From the NCBI GenBank assembly GCA_017882055.1, contig JADGQE010000009.1, forward strand, positions 1 through 21,165: 21,165 bases of DNA. The letters are read 5' to 3'. This DNA comes from Thermoflexales bacterium. GTDB taxonomy: Bacteria; Chloroflexota; Anaerolineae; Fen-1058. The notes below the pieces were generated by a model that saw only the letters and a program-made list of their open reading frames with translations, did no database searches and had not been told where the DNA came from. Positions 6,564 through 16,813 of this stretch are shown one piece after another. Position 1 is the first letter of the stretch. Every line of letters starts with the position of its first letter. The position numbers and the translations under genes are program-made.

Positions 6564-7739
6564 TTACTGAAACGATGCCAGCGCTTGATCGATTTGGGGA
6601 TCGCGCCCGGTATCGACGTCGGCCTGGGTGCGCCCGACAACCACGTCCGGTGTCAGCCCCTTTCCGGTGATCTGCCGCCGATTGGGTGTTAGCCACTGCG
6701 CGACGGTCACATGCAGCGAAGATCCATCCGAGAGCGGCATGATGTTTTGTACCGACCCTTTGCCATAGGTCTGATCGCCAATCAGCAAGCCGCGTTGCTT
6801 GTCTTGAATGGCGCCCGCGACGATCTCGGACGCACTGGCCGTACTATGATTGACCAGGACTCTTAAGGGTAGATCGCGCGCCGCGCCAGCCGGGCCGGCT
6901 GAATACTCAGGCTGGTTGCCGTTGCGACGCGATTCGATCAGGACGGTGCCGTCAATGAACTGCCCGGCCACATCGATCGCGGCATCGAGCAGGCCGCCGC
7001 CGTTGTCGCGCAGATCGAGAATCAAACGCTGCGCACCCTGTTGCCTCAGGGCGTCAACCGCTTTCACTAATTCATCCCTGGTTGTCTGTGAAAAGATGCT
7101 GATGGCGATATAACCGGTATCCGGCGCCTGGCTCAACATTCGCCAGGTAACGGAGGGTGTGGCGATCTCGGCGCGCGTAATCGTAAACGATAGTTGCTTT
7201 GCCTGCCGATCGACGGCAATCGTAACCGGCGTGCCCACCTCGCCGCGTAACAAATCTGAAATGGCGTCCAGCGTCGTGCTGGCCGAAATGACTTGCCCGG
7301 CGGCATTAATCAGCACATCGCCTTCTTGCACGCCGGCTTTTGCCGCAGGTTGATCGGGATAGGGCGACAAAATATAGCGGCCATTGGCCTCGCGCCGAAT
7401 GCCGGCGCCGATGCCGCCGAATTTGCCGCTGAGCTGTTCGCTTTGCCGCTGGGTTGCAGGCGGCTCGACGAAGACGGTGTAGGGATCGTTGAAGGCCGTC
7501 ATCAGGCCGTGAATCGTGGCATACAGGCGGGCCTGATCGGAGGGCAGCGTGCCGAAGAATTGTTGTTCGGCTACACTCCACGCTTCGTTCAACAGCGACA
7601 GATTGGTGGTGCTGTTATTGGTGCTGGTCTGTGGCAGTTGGATCAGAGACGGCGAGGCCACTACTCCGGCAATGAAGCCCAGTTCGATCAGTAACCCAAT
7701 TAGCAAAATCCCGGTCATTCGCCGGAATGAAGGTCGCAT
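6564..7739 (-). CDS. Membrane-anchored S41 protease (CtpA-like), copy 2
   Basis: This paralogue has about 391 residues from MRPSFRRMTGILLIG. It has an anchor (about 8-28), a short linker, a PDZ domain (FGGIGAGIRR, AGVQEGDVLINAAGQ) and an S41 domain with HSTASASEIVAGAIQDKQRG and YGKGSVQ, so the Ser-Lys dyad is intact at 25-residue spacing. An in-frame start exists at 7808, but a good promoter (-35 at 7792-7797, -10 at 7769-7774) lies inside that extension, so the ATG at 7739 giving an immediate signal anchor is chosen. The Shine-Dalgarno is weak. It is the first gene of a tandem protease pair and both copies look active. The two differ in linker length and in the residues around the active site. 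Confidence 0.9.
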   Translation of the reverse strand: MRPSFRRMTGILLIGLLIELGFIAGVVASPSLIQLPQTSTNNSTTNLSLLNEAWSVAEQQFFGTLPSDQARLYATIHGLMTAFNDPYTVFVEPPATQRQSEQLSGKFGGIGAGIRREANGRYILSPYPDQPAAKAGVQEGDVLINAAGQVISASTTLDAISDLLRGEVGTPVTIAVDRQAKQLSFTITRAEIATPSVTWRMLSQAPDTGYIAISIFSQTTRDELVKAVDALRQQGAQRLILDLRDNGGGLLDAAIDVAGQFIDGTVLIESRRNGNQPEYSAGPAGAARDLPLRVLVNHSTASASEIVAGAIQDKQRGLLIGDQTYGKGSVQNIMPLSDGSSLHVTVAQWLTPNRRQITGKGLTPDVVVGRTQADVDTGRDPQIDQALASFQ

Positions 7740-7768
7740 ATCCACTACTTTGCTGCCAGGATGATTTG

Positions 7769-7797
7769 ATTCTAACACACATGATCGGGCCTCACAA
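7769..7797 (-). promoter_or_regulatory. Sigma-70-type promoter of the S41 protease pair
   Basis: On the minus strand TTGTGA (7797-7792) and TAGAAT (7774-7769) are spaced by exactly 17 bases. The expected start is near 7762, giving a leader of about 23 bases to the ATG at 7739. CCAGGATGATT occurs at 7756-7766, over the expected start, and again at 7813-7823 upstream; it could be an operator pair. Confidence 0.7.
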
Positions 7798-7890
7798 GGA
7801 TTGCCCAAGTATCCAGGATGATTGTCATCAAATTGATCGGCCTTACTTCTAGCAAACCCTTTAGCCTGTTCTCATGTATTTCTCATCTTG

Positions 7891-7918
7891 TTGATCCAAA
7901 GTAAAATGCTGGTAAAAT
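7891..7918 (+). promoter_or_regulatory. Candidate promoter of the ABC transporter operon
   Basis: TTGATC (7891-7896) and TAAAAT (7913-7918) are spaced by 16 bases, about 95 bases before the ATPase start. This makes the region 7740-8014 a divergent promoter region with the protease pair. Nothing else is seen in the spacer. Confidence 0.5.
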
Positions 7919-8014
7919 ATTCACGACCTCGCACGGACTGGTCATGGACTTGTGATACCTCGCCGCAGGTGTCTTGTTTTGCGTGTTTGAAATCCTGTGA
8001 TTGAAGGAGGTTGG

Positions 8015-8947
8015 ATGATTGAAGCGACTCAATTGACTAAATCCTATGGTGACGTCCAGGCGCTGCGTGATGTCAGTTTCCATGTAGCCACCGGCGAAAT
8101 CGTCGGGTTGCTAGGCCCCAACGGTGCGGGCAAGACGACGGTGATCAAAATCCTCACCGGCTACCTGCAACCCGACGAAGGCAGCGTCACGATCGATGGG
8201 CTGGATGTGCTGACGCATACGCTTGAGGTGCAGGCCCGCATCGGTTATCTGCCGGAAAATGCGCCGCTGTATCCCGAACTATCGATGCAAAAATATCTCA
8301 AGATGATGGCTGATCTGCGCCAGATTCCGCCGGCCGATCAAGTGGCGCGCATCTCCGAAGCGATTCACGCGACCAGCATGGCCGATTATCTAACGCGCCC
8401 GATCGGCGAACTGAGCAAGGGCTTGCGTCAACGCGTAGGCTTGGCGCAGGCGATTTTGCACCAACCTCGATTGTTGATCCTCGATGAACCCACGGTGGGG
8501 CTGGATCCCACGCAAATCGTCGAGATTCGCCGCCTGATCAAGCGCCTGGCCAGGCATAGCACGATCCTCTTTTCCACTCACATCCTGCCTGAAGTCGAAG
8601 TGCTGTGCGATCGCGTGATCATTCTGATGAACGGCCAGGTGCGGGCCGATGCGCGTCTCTCGGAACTGGAAGCCACGTCGGATGCGATTCTGGTGCTGCA
8701 AGACAAAGTCAAGTCCGTTGAAAATATGCTGCGCAAGATCGAGGGCGTGAAGGCAGTCGAAGCCATGACGGCCAGCGATGGTTACCCGGCTTATCGCGTG
8801 ATCGGCAAAGCCCAAACTGATCTGTGCCCGACGATTTACGACCTGGCCCGCCAGAATGCGTGGCCGCTGCGTGAACTCCGCCGCGATGTGCGCACGCTTG
8901 AAACCGTGTTTAACCAACTGGCGACGACAGAGGAAGAAGTCAATTAG
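8015..8947 (+). CDS. ABC transporter ATP-binding protein (GldA/NosF-like)
   Basis: This cytosolic nucleotide-binding subunit (310 residues) powers an ABC-2 type membrane partner. It shows Walker A GPNGAGKTT, Q-loop region YLPENAPLYPELS, signature LSKGLRQRVGLAQAI, Walker B LLILDEPTVGLDP and H-loop STHILPE. A C-terminal extension of about 90 residues (RLSELEATSDAIL to the end) is the usual CcmA/GldA regulatory tail. ATG 8015 follows AAGGAGGTTGG, a near-ideal ribosome site, so it is preferred over the ATG at 7997. The permease fusion gene follows on the same strand after 124 bases of tandem repeat. The partners resemble the Gld-type export system, but the transported substrate is not evident. 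Confidence 0.93.
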   Translation: MIEATQLTKSYGDVQALRDVSFHVATGEIVGLLGPNGAGKTTVIKILTGYLQPDEGSVTIDGLDVLTHTLEVQARIGYLPENAPLYPELSMQKYLKMMADLRQIPPADQVARISEAIHATSMADYLTRPIGELSKGLRQRVGLAQAILHQPRLLILDEPTVGLDPTQIVEIRRLIKRLARHSTILFSTHILPEVEVLCDRVIILMNGQVRADARLSELEATSDAILVLQDKVKSVENMLRKIEGVKAVEAMTASDGYPAYRVIGKAQTDLCPTIYDLARQNAWPLRELRRDVRTLETVFNQLATTEEEVN

Positions 8948-9010
8948 TCGACTGGTCAACTGGTCAACTGGTCAACTGGTCAATTGGTCGATTGGTCGAT
9001 TGGTTAACCA
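8947..9010. repeat. Eight-unit 8-bp tandem array, consensus GTCRAYTG
   Basis: Units run GTCGACTG, GTCAACTG x3, GTCAATTG, GTCGATTG x2 and GTTAACCA. The array begins on the last base of the ATPase stop codon. Most units contain a near-palindrome (GTCGAC, GTCAAC). A second looser array of ACTAATC/ACCAATC follows at 9029-9056, so almost the whole 124-base spacer between two co-directional transporter genes is repeat. Confidence 0.9.
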
Positions 9011-9071
9011 GATGCCCGGTTGCCCAACCACTAATCACTAATCACCAATCACTCACTACAAAAGAATTCCT

Positions 9072-12002
9072 ATGAAACAAATTCTCTCTATCACTCGCAA
9101 AGAAGTCAATAGTTACTTTGGTTCGCCGATGGCGTTGATCTTTCTCGGCGCGTTTTTGGCGGTGACCCTGTTCGCTTTCTTTTGGGTCGATACCTTCTTC
9201 GCGCGCGCCATCGCCGACGTACGGCCGCTCTTTCGCTGGATGCCGCTGCTGCTGATCTTTCTCGTTGCGGCTTTGACGATGCGCCAGTGGAGCGAAGAGC
9301 AGCGTTCCGGCACGCTGGAGATGCTGCTGACGCTGCCGGTCCGACCAGTGCAGTTGGTCATCGGCAAGTTCCTGGCGGTGATGGCGCTCGTCGTCGTCGC
9401 GCTGGCGTTGACGCTGCCCCTGCCGATCACCGTATCGATCCTGGGCAATCTCGATTGGGGGCCGGTGCTCGGCGGCTACCTCGCGGCTTTGCTGTTGGCG
9501 GCGGCGTATGCGGCCATTGGCCTGTTCGTCTCCTCGCGTACCGACAATCAGATTGTGTCGTTGATCGTAACGGTGCTGCTGGCCGGCCTCTTCTTCTTAG
9601 TCGGCACGGGGGGCGTCACCGATTTCGTCGGCGGGTTCATCGCCGATCTGCTGCGCGCCGTCGGCACCAGCAGCCGCTTCGATAGCATCCAGCGCGGCGT
9701 GATCGATCTGCGTGACCTGATTTATTATCTCTCGCTCACGGCGGTTTTCCTGACGTTGAATGCGGTCTCGCTCGATCGCAAACGTTGGAGCCGCGGCGAA
9801 CGCACGCAGGCCTATCGACGCAGCATCACCTGGACGTCGGCACTGGTCGCAGCGAATCTGGTTCTGATGAACGTGTGGCTGTATCCGTTGCAGGGACTGC
9901 GCCTCGATTTGACTCAACAGCAAGAGTTTAGCCTGTCGCAAACCACGCGCGATTTGTTGAACAACCTGCAGGAGCCGCTGGTGATTCGCGCCTACATCAG
10001 TCAGAAGACTCATCCGCTGCTGGCTCCGCTCGCGCCGCAGGTCAGTGATCTGCTGAAAGAATATCAGATTGCGGCCAACGGCAAAGTCACGGCCGATGTT
10101 GTCGATCCGGCCTCTGATCAGGCCATCGAGGCCGAAGCTCGCCAGACTTACGGCATTCAGCCTACGCCGCTGCAAGTTTCCGGACGTTTCGAAGCTTCGG
10201 TCATCAACGCCTATTTCGACATTCTGATCCGTTATGGCGATCAAAACGTCACGCTTAACTTCCGCGATTTGATCGAGGCCACGCCGAACCGTGACGGCAC
10301 GCTCGATGTGCATCTGCGCAATCTCGAGTACGATTTGACGCGCTCGATCAAAAAGGCTGTCTACGGCTTCCAAACCATCGACACGGTTCTGGCGTCGATG
10401 AAAGACCCGGTCAGACTGACGCTGATCACCACGCCGAAGACACTGCCTCAGGAACTGCAGGCTGTGCCGGCCACGATTCAGAAAGTGGCGCAAGACATTT
10501 CGCAGCAGTCCAACGGCAAGCTCACGTTTGAAACGGTTGACCCGGATGCTGCCCAGAGCAAGCTGACGCGGCAGGCTCTGCTCGATACGTATAAGCTCCA
10601 GCCGATTCCTGTGTCGCTCTTCTCGCCGGATAGCTACTATCTGGATATGATGCTGTCGGTCGGCGACAAGTCGCAGTTCGTGGATCCGCCCAGCGACAAC
10701 AGCGAAGCCTCGATCCGCACGGCGATCGAATCTGCGCTCAAGCGATCGACCTCAGGTTTCCTCAAAGTGGTCGGGCTATGGACGCCGCCGGCAGGCGGGG
10801 TCGATCAATTGGGCCAACCGCAGCAGCAAATGTCTTCGTGGCAAATGCTTCAGCAGCAGCTGAGCCAAGACTATACGGTCAATCCGGTCGATCTGACCTC
10901 GGGCCAGGTGCCGCCGAATATCGACGTGCTGGTCATCGTTGCGCCGCAAAACATGAGCGACAAAGAACGCTATGCGATCGATCAGTATTTGATGCGCGGC
11001 GGTTCAGTCGTGGTCGCAGCCGGCAACTACACGATCGGCACTTCACCTACGGGCGGGTTTGGTGTGCAGCCGGTGCAGGCTGGCTTGCAGGCGATGCTGG
11101 ACGGTTATGGCATCCATGTTGAGCAGGCGCTGGTCATGGATCCCCAGAACGAACCGTTCCCGGTGCAGGTGACCCGCAATATCGGCGGACAGGCCGTGCA
11201 AGACATTCAAGCGATCAACTTCCCGTTCTTTGCGGATGTACGGTCCGACGGGATGGATCTCACCAGCCCAATCGTGGCCAATCTGCCAGCGGTCACCATG
11301 AACTGGCCGTCGCCGATCACTCTGGATGCAGCGAAGAATGCTAATCGCAAGACGAGTGTTCTGCTGAAATCGAGTTCCAAATCGTGGCAGCGCACCAGCC
11401 TTGATATTCAACCGAATTTCCAGCTATATCCGGATACGGGCTTCCTGGCGGAAGGTCAACGCCAGGCGTTCAATCTCGCCGTGTCGGTGCAGGGCGTGTT
11501 TGAAAGTTACTTCAAAGGCAAACCGTCGCCGTTTCAGGCCAGTCAATCGACTCCAGCCAACGCGAGTGCGCCGGCGGCCACGCCAACCCCTGCGCCAGTT
11601 CAACCGTCTAGTATGCTTGAGCAGTCACCCGCTACGGCGCGGCTGGTGGTCGTCGGCAGCGCCGAATTCGTCGACGATGCGATACTGCAGCTGTCGTCGC
11701 GTCTCACGCAGGATCGTTATCTGAACAACTTGCAGTTCGTGCAGAATGCGGTCGATTGGTCAGTGGAGGATCTGGATTTGCTTAGCATTCGATCGCGCGG
11801 CACGACATCGCGCGTGCTCAAGCCGATGGATGCGCGTGAAGAATCGACATGGGAGATCGGCAACTATGTTGTCGCGCTGCTGGCGCTGATTGGCATCGGC
11901 GCAATCTGGTATTATCGCCGCCGTAATGAACAGCCGCTCGAACTCGTGCCGGCCATCGGAGAATCGCGGGATGAAGGAGCCTCAAGCCATGAATCGGCGT
12001 AA
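9072..12002 (+). CDS. ABC-2 permease fused to GldG-type ABC auxiliary domain
   Basis: The 976-residue fusion has an ABC-2 permease part (about 1-240) starting KQILSITRKEVNSYFGSP with about six hydrophobic segments and the LEMLLTLPVRPVQLVIGKF coupling region. A further membrane segment (about 255-275) leads into a long extracytoplasmic Gld-auxiliary region (ABC_transp_aux type). Typical blocks there are LDLTQQQEFSLSQTTRDLL, then NIDVLVIVAPQNMSDKERYA with a GGSVVVAAG turn. A last helix (about 933-950, NYVVALLALIGIGAIWYY) precedes a basic tail. A Pro/Ala linker lies near 825-850. This combines GldF-like and GldG-like functions in one chain. The ATG at 9072 has a weak ribosome site. The DUF4340 gene overlaps its end by 14 bases, so the three genes form one transporter module of unknown substrate. 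Confidence 0.92.
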   Translation: MKQILSITRKEVNSYFGSPMALIFLGAFLAVTLFAFFWVDTFFARAIADVRPLFRWMPLLLIFLVAALTMRQWSEEQRSGTLEMLLTLPVRPVQLVIGKFLAVMALVVVALALTLPLPITVSILGNLDWGPVLGGYLAALLLAAAYAAIGLFVSSRTDNQIVSLIVTVLLAGLFFLVGTGGVTDFVGGFIADLLRAVGTSSRFDSIQRGVIDLRDLIYYLSLTAVFLTLNAVSLDRKRWSRGERTQAYRRSITWTSALVAANLVLMNVWLYPLQGLRLDLTQQQEFSLSQTTRDLLNNLQEPLVIRAYISQKTHPLLAPLAPQVSDLLKEYQIAANGKVTADVVDPASDQAIEAEARQTYGIQPTPLQVSGRFEASVINAYFDILIRYGDQNVTLNFRDLIEATPNRDGTLDVHLRNLEYDLTRSIKKAVYGFQTIDTVLASMKDPVRLTLITTPKTLPQELQAVPATIQKVAQDISQQSNGKLTFETVDPDAAQSKLTRQALLDTYKLQPIPVSLFSPDSYYLDMMLSVGDKSQFVDPPSDNSEASIRTAIESALKRSTSGFLKVVGLWTPPAGGVDQLGQPQQQMSSWQMLQQQLSQDYTVNPVDLTSGQVPPNIDVLVIVAPQNMSDKERYAIDQYLMRGGSVVVAAGNYTIGTSPTGGFGVQPVQAGLQAMLDGYGIHVEQALVMDPQNEPFPVQVTRNIGGQAVQDIQAINFPFFADVRSDGMDLTSPIVANLPAVTMNWPSPITLDAAKNANRKTSVLLKSSSKSWQRTSLDIQPNFQLYPDTGFLAEGQRQAFNLAVSVQGVFESYFKGKPSPFQASQSTPANASAPAATPTPAPVQPSSMLEQSPATARLVVVGSAEFVDDAILQLSSRLTQDRYLNNLQFVQNAVDWSVEDLDLLSIRSRGTTSRVLKPMDAREESTWEIGNYVVALLALIGIGAIWYYRRRNEQPLELVPAIGESRDEGASSHESA

Positions 12003-13083
12003 TCGAATTCTGGCGGCCGTGCTGGCCGTGCAAATCGTCATTGCGGCGCTGGTCTTTGTGCCGCGCTTGATTCCTACCTCTACTGGAGGCGCGCCGTTGT
12101 TTGGCACTTTGAAGGCGGCAGACATCGTGGGTTTCACGGTGCAGGATACAACGGGTAGCAGCGTCGAAGTATCGAAACAAAATGATGCGTGGGTTCTCCC
12201 CGCGAGCGATAACTACCCGGCCAATAAGTCGGACATCGAATCTTTCCTGGATAAAGTCGTCGCGCTAAAAACGGATGCGTTGGTCACGCGTACCAGCGCC
12301 AGTCACAAGCAGCTGCAAGTCGCCGATGATACTTATGCGCGTCGCATTGATCTGAAACTGGCCGATGGCAGCACGCGAACGCTGTTGATCGGTTCAGCCT
12401 CGGGGGCGAGCGCGTCGTACGTGCGCGCGGGCGGTCAGGACGCAGTCTATTTGGCGCCTAACATCGCGAGTTACAGCGTTGGAGCTAACGCATCGACCTG
12501 GCTTAGTACCTCTGTCTACTTGAGTTTCGCTCAGGATAAAGTCACGGCGATGACGCTGCAGAACGCACAGGGTAATTGGAGCTTTACCAAGGATGCGCAG
12601 AATCAATGGGCGATGGCGGGCCTCTCGGCCGGCGACAAGTTCAATCCGGATAGCGTGACGATGTTGCTGGCAACGCTCAGTAATACGCCTATGCTGCAGC
12701 CGCTGGGCAAAGCGAATAAGCCGGAATACGGACTGGATAAACCGCAGGCCGTTATGACATTCATGATCCAGGATAGCATCACTGCCACTGCCAGGACGAT
12801 CACGCTAAGTGTCGGCGCGAAAGATCCCAAGGACAACAGTTACGTGATGATTTCGTCCGAGTCGCCATACTATGTGCGCGTGGCACAGTTCACGGCGGAG
12901 GGCCTGGTAACCAAGAAGCGCGATGACTTCATGGCGACGCCGACGCCCGCAGTTCAGGCAACACCCATTATCATTACCGAGACTCCGACACCAGCGGCCA
13001 CTTCGACCCTGACCGCTACAACACCGACGACGACTACGACTCCGTCGCCGGCAGCCACGCCAACACCGCAGCCCACTCCGTAG
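11989..13083 (+). CDS. DUF4340 domain protein of the Gld-type ABC module
   Basis: The 364-residue product has an N-terminal signal anchor (about 6-24, ILAAVLAVQIVIAALVFVP) and a DUF4340-like extracytoplasmic domain with repeated units such as FTVQDTTGSSVEVSKQNDAWV, YPANKSDIESFLDKV and YARRIDLKLADGSTRTLLIG. A tail of about 50 residues follows, almost only Thr, Pro and Ala. DUF4340 proteins commonly sit beside GldG-type ABC components; their role is not established. ATG 11989 is chosen because AAGGAG (11974-11979) precedes it with good spacing and it leads straight into the signal segment. It overlaps the fusion gene by 14 bases. The low-complexity tail may be a surface linker, and it ends abruptly without a recognised anchor. 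Confidence 0.88.
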   Translation: MNRRNRILAAVLAVQIVIAALVFVPRLIPTSTGGAPLFGTLKAADIVGFTVQDTTGSSVEVSKQNDAWVLPASDNYPANKSDIESFLDKVVALKTDALVTRTSASHKQLQVADDTYARRIDLKLADGSTRTLLIGSASGASASYVRAGGQDAVYLAPNIASYSVGANASTWLSTSVYLSFAQDKVTAMTLQNAQGNWSFTKDAQNQWAMAGLSAGDKFNPDSVTMLLATLSNTPMLQPLGKANKPEYGLDKPQAVMTFMIQDSITATARTITLSVGAKDPKDNSYVMISSESPYYVRVAQFTAEGLVTKKRDDFMATPTPAVQATPIIITETPTPAATSTLTATTPTTTTTPSPAATPTPQPTP

Positions 13084-13095
13084 TCCCAAAACACA

Positions 13096-13130
13096 AAACC
13101 GGGCTTCTATCGAGAGGCCCGGTTTCTGTT
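13096..13130. terminator. Bidirectional intrinsic terminator
   Basis: AAACCGGGCTTCT (13096-13108) pairs with AGAGGCCCGGTTT (13113-13125) as a 13-bp stem with one G-T pair and loop ATCG. T-rich tails lie on both sides (CTGTTTG on plus, TTGTGTTTTG on minus). It separates the convergent transporter and carboxylase operons. Confidence 0.9.
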
Positions 13131-13144
13131 TGCTGGCATGACGT

Positions 13145-13642
13145 CTATGTTATCTCTGCCAGGACTTCGTTGAGTGTAACCTTCTGTCCCGCTGTGACCG
13201 CGAGTTGACTGACGATCCCCGGCTTGGTCGCATGGATTTCGTTTTCCATCTTCATCGCTTCCAATACCAATAGCGGCTGACCGGCTTCGACCGAGTCGCC
13301 CAACTTCACGAGGACCGCTTTGATCACACCCGGAATCGGCGCTTTGATGCGGCTATCCAGGCTGACTGGCCGCGTCACCGGCGCTTCCAGATCACGTACT
13401 TCCAGGACATGCAATCCGCCACAGGCCTTGATCCAGCTCAATTCGCTATCGATCACGATCTCGTGTGGCCGACCATCCACGATGATCCAACCCAGCTGAT
13501 CGATTGGTGTGCCTGTCTCTGGCACGACCGCGCGGATCGATTCATTGTTGACCTGGACGGTTACTTCTGAGTCCATGCGCTGACCCGGATTGATATCGAC
13601 TTCGAAGGCATAGCCACCCAGCGTTACACCAATCTTGCTCAT
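13145..13642 (-). CDS. Biotin carboxyl carrier protein of an acyl-CoA carboxylase
   Basis: The 165-residue carrier swings the carboxyl group between the two catalytic subunits. The C-terminal biotinyl domain (about 95-165) contains IKAPIPGVIKAVLVKLGDSV and the EAMKMENE biotinylation motif with its lysine. The first 90 residues form a separate strand-rich segment (VTLGGYAFEVDINPGQ, IDQLGWIIVDGRPHEIVI) like that of propionyl-CoA carboxylase and related carriers. ATG 13642 lies 9 bases beyond the biotin carboxylase stop, so it is the last gene of a three-gene operon. Its stop is followed by the shared terminator. Confidence 0.93.
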   Translation of the reverse strand: MSKIGVTLGGYAFEVDINPGQRMDSEVTVQVNNESIRAVVPETGTPIDQLGWIIVDGRPHEIVIDSELSWIKACGGLHVLEVRDLEAPVTRPVSLDSRIKAPIPGVIKAVLVKLGDSVEAGQPLLVLEAMKMENEIHATKPGIVSQLAVTAGQKVTLNEVLAEIT

Positions 13643-13651
13643 AGCCTGTCC

Positions 13652-15133
13652 TTATTCCGGCAAGCGCCGGCTTGATTGATGCCAGCCGGATAACAACCGA
13701 GCCGGTATGTCCGAGGGCCGCGTTAGATTGCGCCGGACGTAGATGATGGCGGCGGCTACGGCGAGATCGCGCGCGTCTCTCTCCGTCAAAACGATCGCCG
13801 GGATTTCGCGCTGCAGGCTATCGGTGGCGTAATTGCCGGCGATAAAATCGGGATGATTCACGATGAGTTGATGCATCGGCAGGTTCGTCGGCAGGCCGAT
13901 CAGGCTGGTTTCAGCCAGCGCGCGCTGGATCCGTCGCACACAGTCGTCGCGATCGGTGCCCCAGACGATCACGCGCGCGATGATCGGATCATATTGGGCG
14001 GGCATCTGGTAGCCGTCATAGGCATGGGTATCCACTCGCACGCCGGGACCCGCGGGCAGCCGCACCCGCTGCAGCCGGCCGGAGCCGGGCATGAAGTGAT
14101 GCCAGGGATCTTCGGCGCTGATGCGGCAGCTAATGGCGTGGCCGCGCAGTTGAACGTCGGCCTGGGTGATCGACAGCCGCTCCCCGGCAGCGACGCGGAT
14201 CTGCTCGCGCACGATGTCCACCGACGAAACCATCTCGGTCACGGGATGTTCCATCTGAATGCGGGGCTTGATTTCAGAAAAGTAGTATTGGCCGCTGCCA
14301 TCGACGAAGAACTCAATCGTGCCGGCGTTGCGAAGGTTTACCAACCGGGCGATTTCGATGGCCGTCTGCCACATATGTTCGCGCTGTTTTTGCATTAAGA
14401 CGGGTGAAGGTGATTCTTCAATCATCTTCTGATTGCCGCGCTGCAACGATCCTTCGCGCTCGCCCAAATGGACCAAGTGGCCGTAATCGTCGGCCAGAAC
14501 TTGGACACCGATCAGGTGCGCCGGCCTAATCACGCGTTCGAGGTAGACACGTTGATCGCCGTAGATGATTTTGGTTTCTGTCTGGGCACGCTGAAAAGCG
14601 CGCTCCAGCCGTTCGGCGCGTGGGGCGATATGCGCCCCGCGCCCGCGTCCGCCGATGCAGGATTTGATCGCCAGCGGATAGCCCATCCGATCGGCCTCAG
14701 CCCGCAGTTCGACAAAGTCGGCTACGCCGAAGGACATCAATGAATAATTCATCGTATCAAAGCCGGCGGCGCGGATTTTCTGCAATACGTCGATTTTGTC
14801 GTGCTGGCTCAGCATCACGTCGATGGGCGGGCCGATGAAGGTAATGCTTGCGGCAGCGCAAGCTTGGATAAACTCGGGCCGCTCGGCCAGAAAGCCATAG
14901 CCCGGATGAATCGCTTCCGCGCCGGTGGTCTGCGCTATTTCGAGGATGGTTGCCTGATCAAAGAAGCCGCTGCTGGATTGGAGTTGAACGCATTCATCCG
15001 CCAGCCGGACATGCAGCGATCCGCGATCGGATTCCTCATACAGCGCGACCGTTTGGATGCCCATATCGCGGCAAGTGCGAATGATCCGGACAGCGATCTC
15101 GCCGCGATTGGCGATTAAGATTTTTTTGAACAT
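13652..15133 (-). CDS. Biotin carboxylase subunit of acyl-CoA carboxylase, divergent active site
   Basis: It carboxylates the biotin carrier using ATP and bicarbonate. The 493 residues from MFKKILIANRGEIAVRIIRT carry the normal three-part fold: HPGYGFLAERPEF, an ATP-grasp region, EHPVTEM, RGHAISCRISAEDP and the C-terminal YDPIIARVIVWG block. ATG 15133 is used because it has a GAGG site and begins at the family N-terminus. Several key positions differ from E. coli AccC. The glycine-rich loop reads KSCIGGRGRGAH (about 157-168) instead of KASGGGGGRGMR. E288-M-N290 becomes E287-I-K289, replacing the metal-binding Asn by Lys. ERDCSMQRRHQK becomes EREGSLQRGNQK. Catalytic Lys113, His206, Glu274, Glu287, Arg291 and Glu295 equivalents remain. 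The product may be active with altered kinetics; its operon partners look normal. Confidence 0.9.
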   Translation of the reverse strand: MFKKILIANRGEIAVRIIRTCRDMGIQTVALYEESDRGSLHVRLADECVQLQSSSGFFDQATILEIAQTTGAEAIHPGYGFLAERPEFIQACAAASITFIGPPIDVMLSQHDKIDVLQKIRAAGFDTMNYSLMSFGVADFVELRAEADRMGYPLAIKSCIGGRGRGAHIAPRAERLERAFQRAQTETKIIYGDQRVYLERVIRPAHLIGVQVLADDYGHLVHLGEREGSLQRGNQKMIEESPSPVLMQKQREHMWQTAIEIARLVNLRNAGTIEFFVDGSGQYYFSEIKPRIQMEHPVTEMVSSVDIVREQIRVAAGERLSITQADVQLRGHAISCRISAEDPWHHFMPGSGRLQRVRLPAGPGVRVDTHAYDGYQMPAQYDPIIARVIVWGTDRDDCVRRIQRALAETSLIGLPTNLPMHQLIVNHPDFIAGNYATDSLQREIPAIVLTERDARDLAVAAAIIYVRRNLTRPSDIPARLLSGWHQSSRRLPE

Positions 15134-15194
15134 GCATAACCTCAATGAATCATGTCGCAGTCTACTGCGTAACACGTACTACGTATTTGATCTG

Positions 15195-15218
15195 ACGCAT
15201 TACGGAATACGCATTACG
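15195..15218. repeat. ACGCATTACG direct repeats in the carboxylase operon spacer
   Basis: ACGCATTACG occurs at 15195-15204 and 15209-15218 inside a run of ATTACG-like words (about 15170-15228). It fills most of the 100-base gap between the carboxyltransferase stop and the biotin carboxylase start, an unusually long gap for an operon of obligate partners. Confidence 0.7.
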
Positions 15219-15233
15219 AATTACGCAATCCCT

Positions 15234-16769
<1,536 letters not shown>

Positions 16770-16813
16770 GATATTAGACCCTCCCCGCCAATTTCCGGAT
16801 GTCGCGCAGACCC

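Noticed and set aside
6564..7808. Longer S41 protease start at 7808
   Set aside because: A consensus-like promoter lies inside the extension, and the extension delays the signal anchor by 23 residues.
8947..9010. CRISPR-like array
   Set aside because: Units are 8 bp head to tail with no spacers and no cas genes; it is a simple tandem repeat.
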